Of a stretch of DNA of 64,000 nucleotides, positions 36,743 through 45,854 are shown piece after piece (the first letter of the stretch is position 1; every line of letters begins with the position of its first letter). This DNA is from Synechococcus sp. MIT S9220 (GTDB lineage: Bacteria; Cyanobacteriota; Cyanobacteriia; PCC-6307; Cyanobiaceae). The stretch lies in assembly GCF_014304815.1 (NCBI RefSeq), contig NZ_CP047958.1, positions 992,001-1,056,000 of the forward strand, given 5' to 3'. The notes beneath the pieces were generated by a model that was not told the origin of the DNA, ran no database searches, and saw only the letters and a list, made by a program, of their open reading frames with translations. The position numbers and the translations under genes were made by a program.

Positions 36743-38161
36743 ATGTCCAAGGCCCACTTCGGTCTGATTGGCCTAGGCGTGATGGGGGAAAACCTTGTCC
36801 TCAACGCTGAGCGCAATGGTTTCTCTAGCGTCGTTTACAACCGCACTTACGCAAAGACCGAAGAGTTTCTTGCCGGTCTGGGTGCTGGTAAGAACATTCA
36901 GGGTGCCACGGACCTTCAGGATTTTGTCAACAAACTGGAGCAGCCACGACGCATCTTGATGATGGTCAAGGCTGGTGGACCTGTGGATGCTGTGATTGAA
37001 CAGATTTCCCCCTATTTGGATGAGGGAGATCTGCTAATTGATGGTGGTAACTCCGAGTATCACGACACCGAACGCCGCGTTGCTGAGCTGGAAAGTAAGA
37101 GTTTTGGTTTTATTGGGATGGGCGTCTCGGGTGGAGCCAAAGGTGCCCTGGAGGGGCCGAGCATGATGCCCGGGGGGACCAAGGCCTCCTACGACGCGAT
37201 TGAAAGTCTGGTTTGCAAGATGGCAGCCCAGGTCGAGGATGGTCCTTGTGTCACCTACATCGGACCAGGGGGGTCAGGTCACTTCGTGAAGACCGTTCAT
37301 AACGGCATCGAGTACGGCATTGAGCAGATCTTGGCGGAGGGATACGACCTGATGAAACGGGTCGGTGGCATGAGCAGCCTCGAGATGGCCGATGTGTTCG
37401 CTCACTGGAACAGCACAGAAGAGCTCTCCTCTTATCTCGTCGAAATCACCGAGGTGTGTTTGCGCACGATGGATCCTGATGATGGGACCTCACTTGTTGA
37501 GAAGATCCAGGACAAGGCCGGTCAGAAAGGGACGGGTCTCTGGACAGTTGTCAGTGCTCTGCAGATGGGGGCCTCGGTGCCCACGATCTATGCCGCCCTC
37601 AATGGACGGGTGATGAGCTCCATGAAAGACCAGCGCATCAAGGCTGAGCCGATTTTGAAGGGGCCGGCGCTTCAGTCCTTCGATATGGGCTCATCCGCCG
37701 ATGGCATGGCTCCTCTCATGGATGCCATGGTTCTGGCCTGTATGGCGAGCTACGCCCAGGGCATGGAGCTGCTGCGGATTGCATCCGCCGAGCACAACTA
37801 CAACCTGGATATGCCTTCGATCGCACAGATCTGGAAAGGTGGTTGCATCATTCGCGCCCGCTTGCTGAAGCGCATTCAAGATGCTTTCAACGCCAACCCC
37901 CAGCTGGAAAACCTGTTGATCGATCCCTGGTTTGCCGATCAGGTGAACAGGCGTCTGCCCGGTTTGGCCAAAGTGGTTGCTGGTGCTGCTGCTGCTGGCG
38001 TGCCGGTGCCGTGTCTTAGCAGCACTCTCGACTACATCAACAGCTACCGCACAGCACGACTTCCTCAGAACCTTGTACAGGCGATGCGCGACTGCTTCGG
38101 TTCCCACACCTACGAGCGCGTCGATAAAGACGGCACCTTCCACACCGAGTGGCTCAACTGA
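36743..38161 (+). CDS. gnd: 6-Phosphogluconate dehydrogenase
   Basis: Decarboxylates 6-phosphogluconate to ribulose 5-phosphate with NADPH production in the oxidative pentose phosphate pathway, which cyanobacteria use at night. 472 residues: the NADP-binding GLIGLGVMGENLVLNAERNG near residue 7, the substrate motif GMGVSGGAKGALEGPSMMPG, the catalytic Lys region GGSGHFVKTVHNGIEYG near 180-195, and the all-helical C-terminal domain with RLPQNLVQAMRDCFGSH. pgl follows after 10 bases, so two consecutive pathway steps share an operon. Confidence 0.97.
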   Translation: MSKAHFGLIGLGVMGENLVLNAERNGFSSVVYNRTYAKTEEFLAGLGAGKNIQGATDLQDFVNKLEQPRRILMMVKAGGPVDAVIEQISPYLDEGDLLIDGGNSEYHDTERRVAELESKSFGFIGMGVSGGAKGALEGPSMMPGGTKASYDAIESLVCKMAAQVEDGPCVTYIGPGGSGHFVKTVHNGIEYGIEQILAEGYDLMKRVGGMSSLEMADVFAHWNSTEELSSYLVEITEVCLRTMDPDDGTSLVEKIQDKAGQKGTGLWTVVSALQMGASVPTIYAALNGRVMSSMKDQRIKAEPILKGPALQSFDMGSSADGMAPLMDAMVLACMASYAQGMELLRIASAEHNYNLDMPSIAQIWKGGCIIRARLLKRIQDAFNANPQLENLLIDPWFADQVNRRLPGLAKVVAGAAAAGVPVPCLSSTLDYINSYRTARLPQNLVQAMRDCFGSHTYERVDKDGTFHTEWLN

Positions 38162-38171
38162 GGACCGCGCG

Positions 38172-38888
38172 ATGAGCTCCTATCGCATCGAGCAGGTTGG
38201 TACGGCCCAAGGTCTTGCTCGCCGAGCCGCCGAGCACATCGGATCGGCGATTGACCTGGCGCTTGATCAGCGGGATCGGGCGCAGATTGCCTTGTCTGGT
38301 GGCAGCACCCCTGCTTTGGCCTATGCATTGCTAGGTCAGGAGCATCTGCCCTGGGACAGGGTTGATGTGTTTCTGGGCGACGAACGTTGGGTTGCCGCTG
38401 AAGATGAATCAAGCAACGCACGCATGTTGCGTAACACCCTGCTCAAGCAGGGTCAGCCTGGAGCTCGCGCTTGTTTTCATCCCGTTCCGACGGTGGAACT
38501 GGCGTCTCCGGAAGCCAGCGCCGAGGCTTTTGCGGAGTTAGTGGCCAAGGTCTGTCAGGGCCAGCCACCCGTGTTCGATTTCATGCTGCTCGGGCTTGGT
38601 GATGACGGTCATACGGCGTCACTCTTCCCTGGCACTGAGGCTCCTGGAGTCCGTGATCGCTGGACCACCATTGGACGGGGCAAAGGGCTTGAGCGGATCA
38701 CTCTCACGGCACCTGTGCTCAGTGCTGCACGCCAGGTGGTGTTTCTCGTGAGCGGAGATGCCAAACGCCAGGCTCTGTCACGACTCGTCGATGCAGATGA
38801 ATCCCCGGTGCGCACACCTGCCAAGCTGGTTCAACCGGGTTCCGAGATTCTCGTGCTCGCCGATCAGGCTGCTGCTGAAGGTCTTTGA
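38172..38888 (+). CDS. pgl: 6-Phosphogluconolactonase
   Basis: Hydrolyses 6-phosphogluconolactone to 6-phosphogluconate, the reaction just before Gnd. 238 residues of the DevB/SOL family: ALSGGSTPALAYALLG near residue 37, VDVFLGDERWV near 62 and the catalytic region LLGLGDDGHTASLFPGT near 138. The frame is open from 37977 inside gnd, but the ATG at 38172, ten bases after gnd, gives the usual length. Its stop overlaps the start of the CIA30-like gene by four bases. Confidence 0.95.
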   Translation: MSSYRIEQVGTAQGLARRAAEHIGSAIDLALDQRDRAQIALSGGSTPALAYALLGQEHLPWDRVDVFLGDERWVAAEDESSNARMLRNTLLKQGQPGARACFHPVPTVELASPEASAEAFAELVAKVCQGQPPVFDFMLLGLGDDGHTASLFPGTEAPGVRDRWTTIGRGKGLERITLTAPVLSAARQVVFLVSGDAKRQALSRLVDADESPVRTPAKLVQPGSEILVLADQAAAEGL

Positions 38889-39457
38889 CAACACCTCCAC
38901 ACCACCAGCCACCTGAAATTCGAGTGATCGCTGCCGGTGACTCCTTTCGCGAATGGGCCAGCCTCAATGACACGATCATGGGCGGATCCAGCAGTGCCGG
39001 CTGCAGATTCAGTGATCAGGGCCTTGTTCTCGAAGGCGAAGTGGTGAGTGAAGGGGGCGGTTTTGTGAGCTGCCGTTCGCCCGTCTATCGACCCCCCTTG
39101 GATCTCGCTTCCTACTCAGGGTTGCGTCTGAGACTGGATGGGGAAGGCCGCAGTTTCAAGTTTGCGGTGGCTTGCAGGGATGGAGTGTTTGGACTCACTG
39201 AGCTGATTCCAGGTGGATTGCGTTGGGTCACGACGGTTGCCACTGAATTAACCGACACCACGGTTGTTGAACTTCCCTTTGACCGTCTCAAGCCTGTCGT
39301 CCGTGCCAAACCTGTCAGCCTTCCGGTTCGCTTTGATCCGTCGTGCATCACTCGTCTCCAGTTACTGCATTCACGATTCGGTGACGATGGTGAGCCAAAT
39401 CCCGGCTATCGAGCCGGTGCAATCAAGCTCTTGATCCGCTCGATCGAAGCGTTTTGA
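38885..39457 (+). CDS. CIA30-family (complex I intermediate-associated) protein
   Basis: A 190-residue protein of the NADH:ubiquinone oxidoreductase intermediate-associated protein 30 family, a jelly-roll beta domain. WASLNDTIMGGSSSAG near residue 25 is the family's most recognisable motif, and YSGLRLRLDGEGRSFKF is a typical strand. Bacterial members occur well beyond complex I, and the real role here is unknown. It has no ATG: TTG at 38885 overlaps the pgl stop (TTGA), while GTG near 38924 is possible. It belongs to the gnd-pgl operon by spacing. Confidence 0.8.
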   Translation: MTTPPHHQPPEIRVIAAGDSFREWASLNDTIMGGSSSAGCRFSDQGLVLEGEVVSEGGGFVSCRSPVYRPPLDLASYSGLRLRLDGEGRSFKFAVACRDGVFGLTELIPGGLRWVTTVATELTDTTVVELPFDRLKPVVRAKPVSLPVRFDPSCITRLQLLHSRFGDDGEPNPGYRAGAIKLLIRSIEAF

Positions 39458-39458
39458 G

Positions 39459-39821
39459 ATGAGTGCTTGCTCTGCGCTTGAGACGTTGATCGCCTCCGCA
39501 GCAGACCTGTGCCGCAAGCCTGTGCTTCATGCCGTCCTGTCTGCCGAGGATGCAACGCTCGATGACTACCGAGGACGGATCGAATGTCGTGATGGAGACG
39601 GGAATCGTCTCGAAGAGCTCGATCTCGAGCTTGAGCTGTATCGCAGTGGCGAGGATCTCAATCTCACCCTTGCCTGGGTTGATCAACCTGCAAGGCCGAT
39701 GCTTTGGCACGGTCAGCACCCTGTTTGGATGGATGCTGAAACGGGCAAGCGTTGCTCTGCTCCACCCGATGGAGCACCGCTTGAAGCCCTTGCTCGACGT
39801 CTCAGAGCCCTGCTGGTCTGA
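39459..39821 (+). CDS. Conserved hypothetical protein
   Basis: A 120-residue acidic soluble protein, starting with ATG one base after the CIA30-like stop codon. It shows a beta-rich middle (YRGRIECRDGDGNRLEELDL, then LELELYRSGEDLNLTLAW) and a short WHGQHPVWMDAETGKRC segment. I do not recognise the family; homologues in other picocyanobacteria are likely from the operon position. Its TGA stop abuts the ilvD stop on the other strand directly, forming the palindrome TGATCA with no spacer. Confidence 0.65.
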   Translation: MSACSALETLIASAADLCRKPVLHAVLSAEDATLDDYRGRIECRDGDGNRLEELDLELELYRSGEDLNLTLAWVDQPARPMLWHGQHPVWMDAETGKRCSAPPDGAPLEALARRLRALLV

Positions 39822-41492
39822 TCAGGGTTGATCTGTGACCGCTCCCCTGCTGCTGGAGCTGACAAGACGTGCATATTTACCAAGAATGCCGGTTCGATAG
39901 CGGGGCGGCGGACTGCTCCAGGCAGCGCGTCTGCGCTCCAGTTCGGCTTCATCCACATTGAGTTGAAGCACAAGTTGATTGGCGTCAACGGTGATGCTGT
40001 CGCCCTCTTCAACCAGTCCGATGTTGCCTCCGACGGCGGCTTCGGGGGCTACATGCCCAACCACCAGTCCGTAGGAACCACCACTGAAGCGACCGTCAGT
40101 GATCAAGGCCACTTTTTCTCCCAGCCCCTGACCAACGATGGCTGCAGTGGGTGACAGCATCTCGCGCATACCAGGTCCACCCACTGGCCCCTCATAGCGC
40201 ACGACGACAACGTCTCCTGCCTTGATCTTGCGTTCAAGAATGGCCTCCAGGCAGGTCTCTTCACTTTCAAAAACCCTCGCTGGGCCCGTCAGTACAGGTG
40301 ATTTGACACCGCTGATCTTGGCGACGCTGCCCTCAAGTGCAAGGTTGCCTTTGAGAATGGCCAGGTGTCCCTTCTGATAGATGGGTTGGCTGATCGGGCG
40401 GATCACATCCTGATCAGCGGGGGGGGCTGAAGGCACATCTTTGAGCAGCTGCTTCAGCGTCTTTCCTTCGATCGTTCGGCAATCTCCATGCAGGAGGCCG
40501 GCATTCAGGAGCAGTTTCATCACCTGTGGGATGCCGCCTGCTCTGTGGAGATCAACGGTGACGTATCGACCGCTCGGCTTCAGATCGCAGAAGACCGGAA
40601 CCCGCTGGCGGATCTGTTCAAAGTCATCGATGGTCAATTCGACTCCGGCCGTTCTCGCGATGGCGAGCAGATGCAGAACCGAGTTGGTTGAGCCGCCAAC
40701 GGCCATGATCACGCTGATGGCATTTTCAAAGGCCTCTCTGGTCAGAAGATCCAAAGGCCTGATATTCGCTTTCACCGCTTCAACAAGGACCTCCGCTGAC
40801 CGAGCAGCGCTGTCGGCTTTTTCAGCATCTTCAGCCGCCATCGTTGAGCTGCACGGGAGACTGAGCCCCATGGTTTCGATCGCTGCACTCATCGTGTTGG
40901 CAGTGAACATGCCGCCGCAGCTTCCAGCTCCAGGGCAGGCATTTTTTTCGACGGCGATGAGTTCGTCCATGTCGATCTTGCCATTCGTGAGCTGACCCAC
41001 GGCCTCAAAGGCACTCACCACGGTGAGATCGCATCCACCCAGTTTTCCCGGCTTGATTGTGCCGCCGTAGACAAAGATCGCCGGGATGTTCATCCGGGCC
41101 ATCGCCAACATGGCGCCGGGCATGTTCTTATCGCACCCGCCAACGGCAAGCACGCCATCCATGCTCTGGCCGTTGCAGGCCGTCTCGATCGCATCGGCAA
41201 TCACTTCACGGCTAACGAGGGAGTACTTCATCCCCTCGGTGCCCATGGAGATCCCATCGCTGACGGTGATCGTCCCGAACATCTGAGGCATGCCTCCGGC
41301 CTGGCGTGCTGCCGCTTCTGCACGCTTCGACAAATCGTTCAGGCCCACATTGCAAGGCGTGATCGTGCTGTAGCCGTTGGCGATCCCGATGATCGGTTTG
41401 CCGAAATCCTGGTCACCAAAGCCCACGGCTCGCAACATCGCCCTGTTAGGGGAACGCTGGATCCCCTTGGTGACGGCATCGGAGCGGAGCAT
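39822..41492 (-). CDS. ilvD: Dihydroxy-acid dehydratase
   Basis: Dehydrates 2,3-dihydroxy-3-isovalerate and its homologue in valine, leucine and isoleucine synthesis, using an Fe-S cluster and Mg2+. 556 residues from the ATG at 41492 (the frame is open to 41591). Cluster Cys lie in [18 protein letters not shown] near residue 90 and [20 protein letters not shown] near 160; the C-terminal [20 protein letters not shown] is diagnostic. leuB elsewhere in the window serves the same amino-acid branch. It converges with the hypothetical gene without a spacer. Confidence 0.97.
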   Translation of the reverse strand: MLRSDAVTKGIQRSPNRAMLRAVGFGDQDFGKPIIGIANGYSTITPCNVGLNDLSKRAEAAARQAGGMPQMFGTITVSDGISMGTEGMKYSLVSREVIADAIETACNGQSMDGVLAVGGCDKNMPGAMLAMARMNIPAIFVYGGTIKPGKLGGCDLTVVSAFEAVGQLTNGKIDMDELIAVEKNACPGAGSCGGMFTANTMSAAIETMGLSLPCSSTMAAEDAEKADSAARSAEVLVEAVKANIRPLDLLTREAFENAISVIMAVGGSTNSVLHLLAIARTAGVELTIDDFEQIRQRVPVFCDLKPSGRYVTVDLHRAGGIPQVMKLLLNAGLLHGDCRTIEGKTLKQLLKDVPSAPPADQDVIRPISQPIYQKGHLAILKGNLALEGSVAKISGVKSPVLTGPARVFESEETCLEAILERKIKAGDVVVVRYEGPVGGPGMREMLSPTAAIVGQGLGEKVALITDGRFSGGSYGLVVGHVAPEAAVGGNIGLVEEGDSITVDANQLVLQLNVDEAELERRRAAWSSPPPRYRTGILGKYARLVSSSSRGAVTDQP

Positions 41493-41544
41493 GGACGATC
41501 TCGCGTTGCGGCGATTCACTTCGGTCAACCTACCGGCCGCTCTG

Positions 41545-41841
41545 TCACTGTCTGGAGCCGAGATCTTCAAGCTGACGGCGCACATCTGCAATCGCGGAAT
41601 TCAGCTGTTCGACGCGAGCTTCAAGGTGGCTGTCGGTGTCGGGTTCTGGACGATCCCCGGCGCTGAAGGCCTCACTACCGTCCTGCATGCGCGGTGCGTA
41701 GAGCATCGAGCGCTGGTTGCGAAGTCGACGACGGCGGTCAGCCTCGGAGAGCAGCCACCAACCGAAGCCTGCCGCTCCCAGAACGGCACCACTCACAAGG
41801 GTGGCCAGAGTTCCTGATCCAGAGTCCTGCTGCCGCGCCAT
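41545..41841 (-). CDS. Small membrane-anchored coiled-coil protein
   Basis: 98 residues. A hydrophobic N-terminal segment ([20 protein letters not shown], residues 11-30) is followed by an Arg-rich cytoplasmic flank and, near residues 70-96, a heptad-like helix ([20 protein letters not shown]). The layout suggests a single-pass membrane protein with a self-associating tail. I do not recognise the family; function unknown. It lies between upp and ilvD on the same strand, with short gaps on both sides, so the three may be co-transcribed. Confidence 0.7.
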   Translation of the reverse strand: MARQQDSGSGTLATLVSGAVLGAAGFGWWLLSEADRRRRLRNQRSMLYAPRMQDGSEAFSAGDRPEPDTDSHLEARVEQLNSAIADVRRQLEDLGSRQ

Positions 41842-41865
41842 GGGCTTCCTTTGAATATGTCCAGC

Positions 41866-42483
41866 CTAGTGCGGCTGAGCTGTTCTGATTCCCAGTCTTT
41901 GCAGGGGATCACCGATTCCTGGAAGGATCCGGCCTTGCTCGTCGAGGTCGGCATCGATACAGGCTGTATGGATTGTGATCTCCGGGTAGGTCTCACCGAT
42001 TTGCTTCAGTCCTGGGCTGGCGGTGAGCGCTGTGATCACCCTCAGCCGCGGTGCTTCTACGCCCAGTTGCTCCAGACGCCGCAGCAGTTCGATCAGTTCG
42101 TCGCCTTGACGGATCTGATCCAGAAGCAGCACCACACCGGCCTGGGCTTCAATCGCTTCAGGCAGACCTCCCAGGCAAAGTTCGGCGCTGGGCAGCACTT
42201 GGCGTGCACCTTCCCAGAGCTGTAGCCCTCCCGGGAATATCGGGGCGACCAGCAGTGGAACCGCTGTTTCAATCACCGTTCCTTCCGTGCTGGCCAGAGG
42301 AGTTTTGATCTCATCTCTGCGATGAGGCAACCAGTCGCGGATCGCTTCATAGCTGAGCCAGCGTCCGAGCTCCTCCATGGCCGTTCGGAACAAAGCCGGT
42401 GGTGTCCCCTCATGCCTCAGCACGGTCAGCCAGTGTGCGATCAGGGGATGGGGCGGTACCACCACCCGGAGAGTCTTGGCCAT
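41866..42483 (-). CDS. upp: Uracil phosphoribosyltransferase
   Basis: Salvages uracil to UMP with PRPP. The 205-residue protein opens with VVVPPHPLIAHWLTVLRHE, the Upp N-terminus, followed by ARTAM-like FRTAMEELGRWLSYEA, and ends with PGIGDPLQRLGI, equivalent to the uracil-binding PGxGDxxxR region. The PRPP loop is diverged (VVLLLDQIRQGDELIELL in place of the usual DPMLATGGS type), so activity should not be assumed; it may be a divergent cyanobacterial subgroup. ATG start at 42483. Confidence 0.85.
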   Translation of the reverse strand: MAKTLRVVVPPHPLIAHWLTVLRHEGTPPALFRTAMEELGRWLSYEAIRDWLPHRRDEIKTPLASTEGTVIETAVPLLVAPIFPGGLQLWEGARQVLPSAELCLGGLPEAIEAQAGVVLLLDQIRQGDELIELLRRLEQLGVEAPRLRVITALTASPGLKQIGETYPEITIHTACIDADLDEQGRILPGIGDPLQRLGIRTAQPH

Positions 42484-42570
42484 GGCACGTGGCTGGGCAG
42501 TCGTCTGCCATATCGTGACCGCTCAAGTTACGGCAGTTGTCCCTAAAGACCTGTCGAGCGTTCACCAACC

Positions 42571-43101
42571 ATGGTCTTGTCTGCTTTTTTTCAATCTGTT
42601 TCCCGCCGCTTCATCGCTTCGTTGCTGTGTGGCCTGCTCGTCGTCATCGGACTGGTGGTCGGTGGTGATACTGCTGATGCGATCACGGCTCCTGAGCTGC
42701 GCGGGCAACGGGCTGTTCAAGACATCACTGCCGATATGCATGGGCGCGATCTCAAAGAGAAGGAATTCCTCAAGGCTGACCTGCGCGAGGTGAATCTCAG
42801 CGAGACCGATTTGCGTGGTGCTGTGATCAATACCTCGCAGCTCCAGGGTGCTGATCTTCGGGGAGCGGACCTTGAGGATGTCGTGGCCTTCTCTAGTCGC
42901 TTCGACGGAGCCGATCTGCGCGATGCCAACTTCACCAACGCGATGTTGATGCAAAGTCGCTTCAACGATGCTGAAATCGAAGGAACGGATTTCACCAATG
43001 CTGTGATCGACCTTCCCCAGCTCAAGGCGTTGTGCGGCCGGGCCACAGGTGTGAACAGCCGCAGTGGTCTTAGCACCCGTGAATCCCTGGGGTGTCGCTG
43101 A
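42571..43101 (+). CDS. Exported pentapeptide-repeat protein
   Basis: 176 residues: an N-terminal signal-like segment (ASLLCGLLVVIGLVVGGDTA, about residues 20-39), then a run of about 15-16 pentapeptide repeats of the A(D/N)Lxx form, such as ADLREVNLSETDLRG and GADLRGADLEDV, folding as a right-handed quadrilateral beta helix. A C-terminal region with two Cys ends it. Such lumenal pentapeptide proteins are common in cyanobacteria and chloroplasts (TL15/TL17 type), with unclear roles. The TGA overlaps the next ATG by one base. Confidence 0.88.
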   Translation: MVLSAFFQSVSRRFIASLLCGLLVVIGLVVGGDTADAITAPELRGQRAVQDITADMHGRDLKEKEFLKADLREVNLSETDLRGAVINTSQLQGADLRGADLEDVVAFSSRFDGADLRDANFTNAMLMQSRFNDAEIEGTDFTNAVIDLPQLKALCGRATGVNSRSGLSTRESLGCR

Positions 43102-44186
43102 TGCCTTCACGGCTTCCAGTCACCGTGATCACGGGCTTTCTCGGGGCCGGTAAAACAACGCTTCTCCGACATCTTCTGGTGAACAGCGGCCAGCGCTTGG
43201 CAGTGATGGTCAATGAATTCGGATCGGTCGGTTTGGATGGCGATCTCATCCGCAGCTGTGGCTTCTGCCCTGAAGACGAGGTTGACGGTCGGTTGGTGGA
43301 GCTCAACAACGGTTGTTTGTGCTGCACGGTTCAGGACGACTTCCTGCCGACGATGGAGACCTTGCTCCAGCGTTCGGATCAGCTCGATGGAATCGTCGTG
43401 GAGACCAGTGGCCTTGCACTGCCCAGACCGCTTCTACAGGCTCTTGAGTGGCCAGCCATCCGTAAGCGGGTTCATGTGAATGGGGTGGTCACCGTTGTGG
43501 ACGGGGAAGCTCTCAGTGCAGGAAGCCCCGTTGGTGATCCCGCTGCCCTTGAACGTCAGCGTCAGGAGGATCCCAATCTGGATCACCTCACTGCCATCGA
43601 TGACTTGTTTAAGGATCAGCTTGAGGCGGCAGACCTCGTGCTGATCAGTCGATCGGATCGACTCGATGCCTCCCAATTGGAGTCAGTTCAACAGCAGCTT
43701 GCAGAACGGCTGAGGTCAGGAGCTGGCACCCTGGCGATCAGTCGAGGCATTGTCGATCCAGCGCTTGTGCTGGGGATGGATCTCGCCCACCAGTCGATGC
43801 CCATTGACGATGACTCCCCACACGATGGCCATGACCACGGGCATGGCCATCATCATCACGATCACACCCATGTGGAGGCGGTCAGCGGTCAGATTCAACT
43901 GGAGGGATGCTTCGAGCGTGGACAGCTCGAACAGTTGCTCAGCAGCTTTGTGATCGACCACGACGTGATCCGGCTGAAGGGACGGCTCTGGATTCAGGGA
44001 AAAACCCTTCCTCTTCAGATCCAGATGGTGGGTCCTCGTTTGGAGAGCTGGTTTGAGTCGGCTCCGGTTGAGGCCTGGAAGCCTGCTGGTAGCCAAGGTC
44101 TGGAGTTGGTGGTGATCGGTTTGCAAAGTGATTCCACCCAGCGACTCGAACATCGCTTGCAGAACACTTGTCTGCAGGGAGTTTGA
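43101..44186 (+). CDS. COG0523 (CobW/ZNG1-type) metal-chaperone GTPase
   Basis: 361 residues of the G3E GTPase family. Walker A is GFLGAGKTTLLRHLL near residue 11; the family-defining metal site CxCC appears in NNGCLCCTVQDD near 72; Walker B is in the VVETSGLALPRP stretch. A His/Asp-rich loop (about residues 235-260; HDHGHGHHHHDHTH) precedes the C-terminal CobW_C domain, pointing to Zn2+ or another transition metal. It is translationally coupled to the pentapeptide gene (TGATG). An upstream in-frame GTG at 43092 is less likely. Substrate protein unknown. Confidence 0.93.
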   Translation: MPSRLPVTVITGFLGAGKTTLLRHLLVNSGQRLAVMVNEFGSVGLDGDLIRSCGFCPEDEVDGRLVELNNGCLCCTVQDDFLPTMETLLQRSDQLDGIVVETSGLALPRPLLQALEWPAIRKRVHVNGVVTVVDGEALSAGSPVGDPAALERQRQEDPNLDHLTAIDDLFKDQLEAADLVLISRSDRLDASQLESVQQQLAERLRSGAGTLAISRGIVDPALVLGMDLAHQSMPIDDDSPHDGHDHGHGHHHHDHTHVEAVSGQIQLEGCFERGQLEQLLSSFVIDHDVIRLKGRLWIQGKTLPLQIQMVGPRLESWFESAPVEAWKPAGSQGLELVVIGLQSDSTQRLEHRLQNTCLQGV

Positions 44187-44548
44187 TTAGCTTGAGGTGG
44201 TTCGCTATAGCAGCTCTTTTCGGAGGGCTCTGGAATTCGTTCATCGCCGTCAAGGCCGAAGAACCACGGCTTCAACAGGGGGCGAGTGTGAGCTACCGCT
44301 GCAGCGGTGGCGAGCGGCTTGAGGCGACCTATTACGAGCTACGCGATCGTTCTCTGGCGTTTGTTCGTCTGCGACTGCCGGATGGACGTCAGCTGACATT
44401 GCCGCAGATCGCTTCGGCATCGGGAGCTCGATTCAGTGCTGACCGCGAGCTCACCTGGTGGATCAAAGGCAACAGTGGTTTCCTTCAACAGCGCGACTCT
44501 GAGGGTGAGTGGCGCGTCACGTTGAAGGACTGTGATTCGGTGGTCTAG
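44183..44548 (+). CDS. MliC-like lysozyme-inhibitor-domain protein
   Basis: About 121 residues: a signal-like N-terminus (RWFAIAALFGGLWNSFIAVK) and a C-terminal MliC/PliC-type beta barrel with YRCSGGERLEATYYE, a central ASGARFSADRELTWW and a conserved final Cys; a disulfide between the two Cys is expected. MliC proteins inhibit C-type lysozyme in the periplasm; in a cyanobacterium a role against other wall hydrolases is more plausible. No ATG is available. TTG at 44183 overlaps the GTPase stop by four bases (TTGA); TTG at 44195 is another choice. Confidence 0.75.
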   Translation: MISLRWFAIAALFGGLWNSFIAVKAEEPRLQQGASVSYRCSGGERLEATYYELRDRSLAFVRLRLPDGRQLTLPQIASASGARFSADRELTWWIKGNSGFLQQRDSEGEWRVTLKDCDSVV

Positions 44549-44559
44549 AGAGCGGCCCT

Positions 44560-45168
44560 TTAATTACGGACTTCCAGCCGATCCGTGCCGCTGCGTTCGA
44601 TCAGTTGAGCCAGTTCGAGCATGTCGGACCTGTTGACCAGGCCGATGCAACCCAGAGTTCCGCTATTGGCGTTCTGAAGCCCCGCGCTGGGATCCAGGTG
44701 GATCCCCAGCACTCTGCGACCGGTGGTGAAGGTGGGCTCGATGCTGATCCATACAGGACCAAGCTCGGGGTAATGACCGTCGGTCAAGGGTTCAACGACA
44801 CCCACGCTGTAATTCCCGATCGGCAGGGGCGCACGGCTACCGAGCTGGTCACGATTGGCGTTCTGACGATTGGCTCGGCCACTGACAGCGTCAAAACGAC
44901 GCAGGGGTTCACCAGGAATCTCGATTTTGAGGTTCCAGATGGGATCTCCGGTTGTTGCCAGCCGACGATCGGTGCGCTCGAGAACAAGGGTGGGAGCAGG
45001 ATCGGGCTTCGGCGCTTCAGGCTCAAGCAACGCCATCAAGGATTGCCGTTTGAACGGTTTGGCTTCAGCTCTCGCTGCAGACGTCAAACCTGTCCCTGCC
45101 AGAACCATGGCCAGGGTCAGACCTGAGAGCAGGCTGCTGAACAGAGGACGAGTTCTGACGATTTGCAT
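44560..45168 (-). CDS. L,D-transpeptidase-like (YkuD-fold) exported protein with variant active site
   Basis: 202 residues with a signal peptide (LSGLTLAMVLAGTGLTSAAR) and a YkuD-like domain. The catalytic region reads GIHLDPSAG, then NANSGTLGCIGLVNRSDM. The canonical motif is H-x14-17-[S/T]HGC: the first His and the nucleophilic Cys (about 17 residues later) are kept, but the His before Gly-Cys is Leu and the following Arg is Gly. It may still process peptidoglycan, or be a specialised or inactive relative. ATG start at 45168. It converges on the MliC-like gene. Confidence 0.8.
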   Translation of the reverse strand: MQIVRTRPLFSSLLSGLTLAMVLAGTGLTSAARAEAKPFKRQSLMALLEPEAPKPDPAPTLVLERTDRRLATTGDPIWNLKIEIPGEPLRRFDAVSGRANRQNANRDQLGSRAPLPIGNYSVGVVEPLTDGHYPELGPVWISIEPTFTTGRRVLGIHLDPSAGLQNANSGTLGCIGLVNRSDMLELAQLIERSGTDRLEVRN

Positions 45169-45237
45169 CCCGTTGGCAGAAAAACGTGCCTGTCCTAAGG
45201 GGGATGATTATCGCTTGATGAATGAATAAACGGTTGT

Positions 45238-45828
45238 TCAGCTGGCCTCGAGTTGTCGCCAGTCCAGGCCAGGACAATGGGCGACGATGGCCGCCGTCGT
45301 CCTCATGTAGTTCGCATAGGAGGGAAGCTCACGTAGCAGTGCGCGTTCCTCGCGCCGCGCTTTGCCGGTGAGAACTTTGATCAGAAGCAGAAACAGCAAC
45401 AGATGCAGCATGCTTCCCAACGCGATCACCACTCCCAGAGAACAGACCAGAACCGCTCGGTAGAGAGGATGGCGGCAGCGTGCATAGACGCCTGTGGTGA
45501 CCAGATCAGCTCCCGGTTTCGGATCCGGTAGCGGAGAAAGGCTGGGCCCCAGTGTCAGAAATCCTTGGACGGCCAGGCCCAGGCCGATTGTCAGGGTGAT
45601 CAGGCCCATGATTTGAGCTGCAGCAGGCCAGGCAATCCCGAATAACCCCGGATTTGGCCATGCAGGGATCAGATGACAGCTGATCAGGGCCAGCTGTGCC
45701 ATCAACCACCACTCACCACGTCGGTTGTTGAACCAGCCGTCCCAGCTCAACCCCCAGCCTGTGAATGCTTGTTTCCAGCCGCTTATGGCGGGGCTGTCTC
45801 CATCACGACTGCTCCTGAGTGGGACCAT
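45238..45828 (-). CDS. Isoprenylcysteine methyltransferase-like membrane protein
   Basis: About 196 residues with four or more membrane segments and the C-terminal ICMT/PEMT-type signature: GVYARCRHPLYRAVLV near residue 125 (RHP being the AdoMet-binding heart) and EERALLRELPSYANYM near 170. Members methylate small lipids or isoprenoid-linked groups; bacterial substrates are generally unknown. ATGs at 45849 and 45828 are possible; GGAGGT sits 12 bases before the latter, so I chose it. It diverges from the SDR gene with almost no spacer. Confidence 0.85.
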   Translation of the reverse strand: MVPLRSSRDGDSPAISGWKQAFTGWGLSWDGWFNNRRGEWWLMAQLALISCHLIPAWPNPGLFGIAWPAAAQIMGLITLTIGLGLAVQGFLTLGPSLSPLPDPKPGADLVTTGVYARCRHPLYRAVLVCSLGVVIALGSMLHLLLFLLLIKVLTGKARREERALLRELPSYANYMRTTAAIVAHCPGLDWRQLEAS

Positions 45829-45854
45829 GCTCCAATTCTGACCTCCCATCAATC

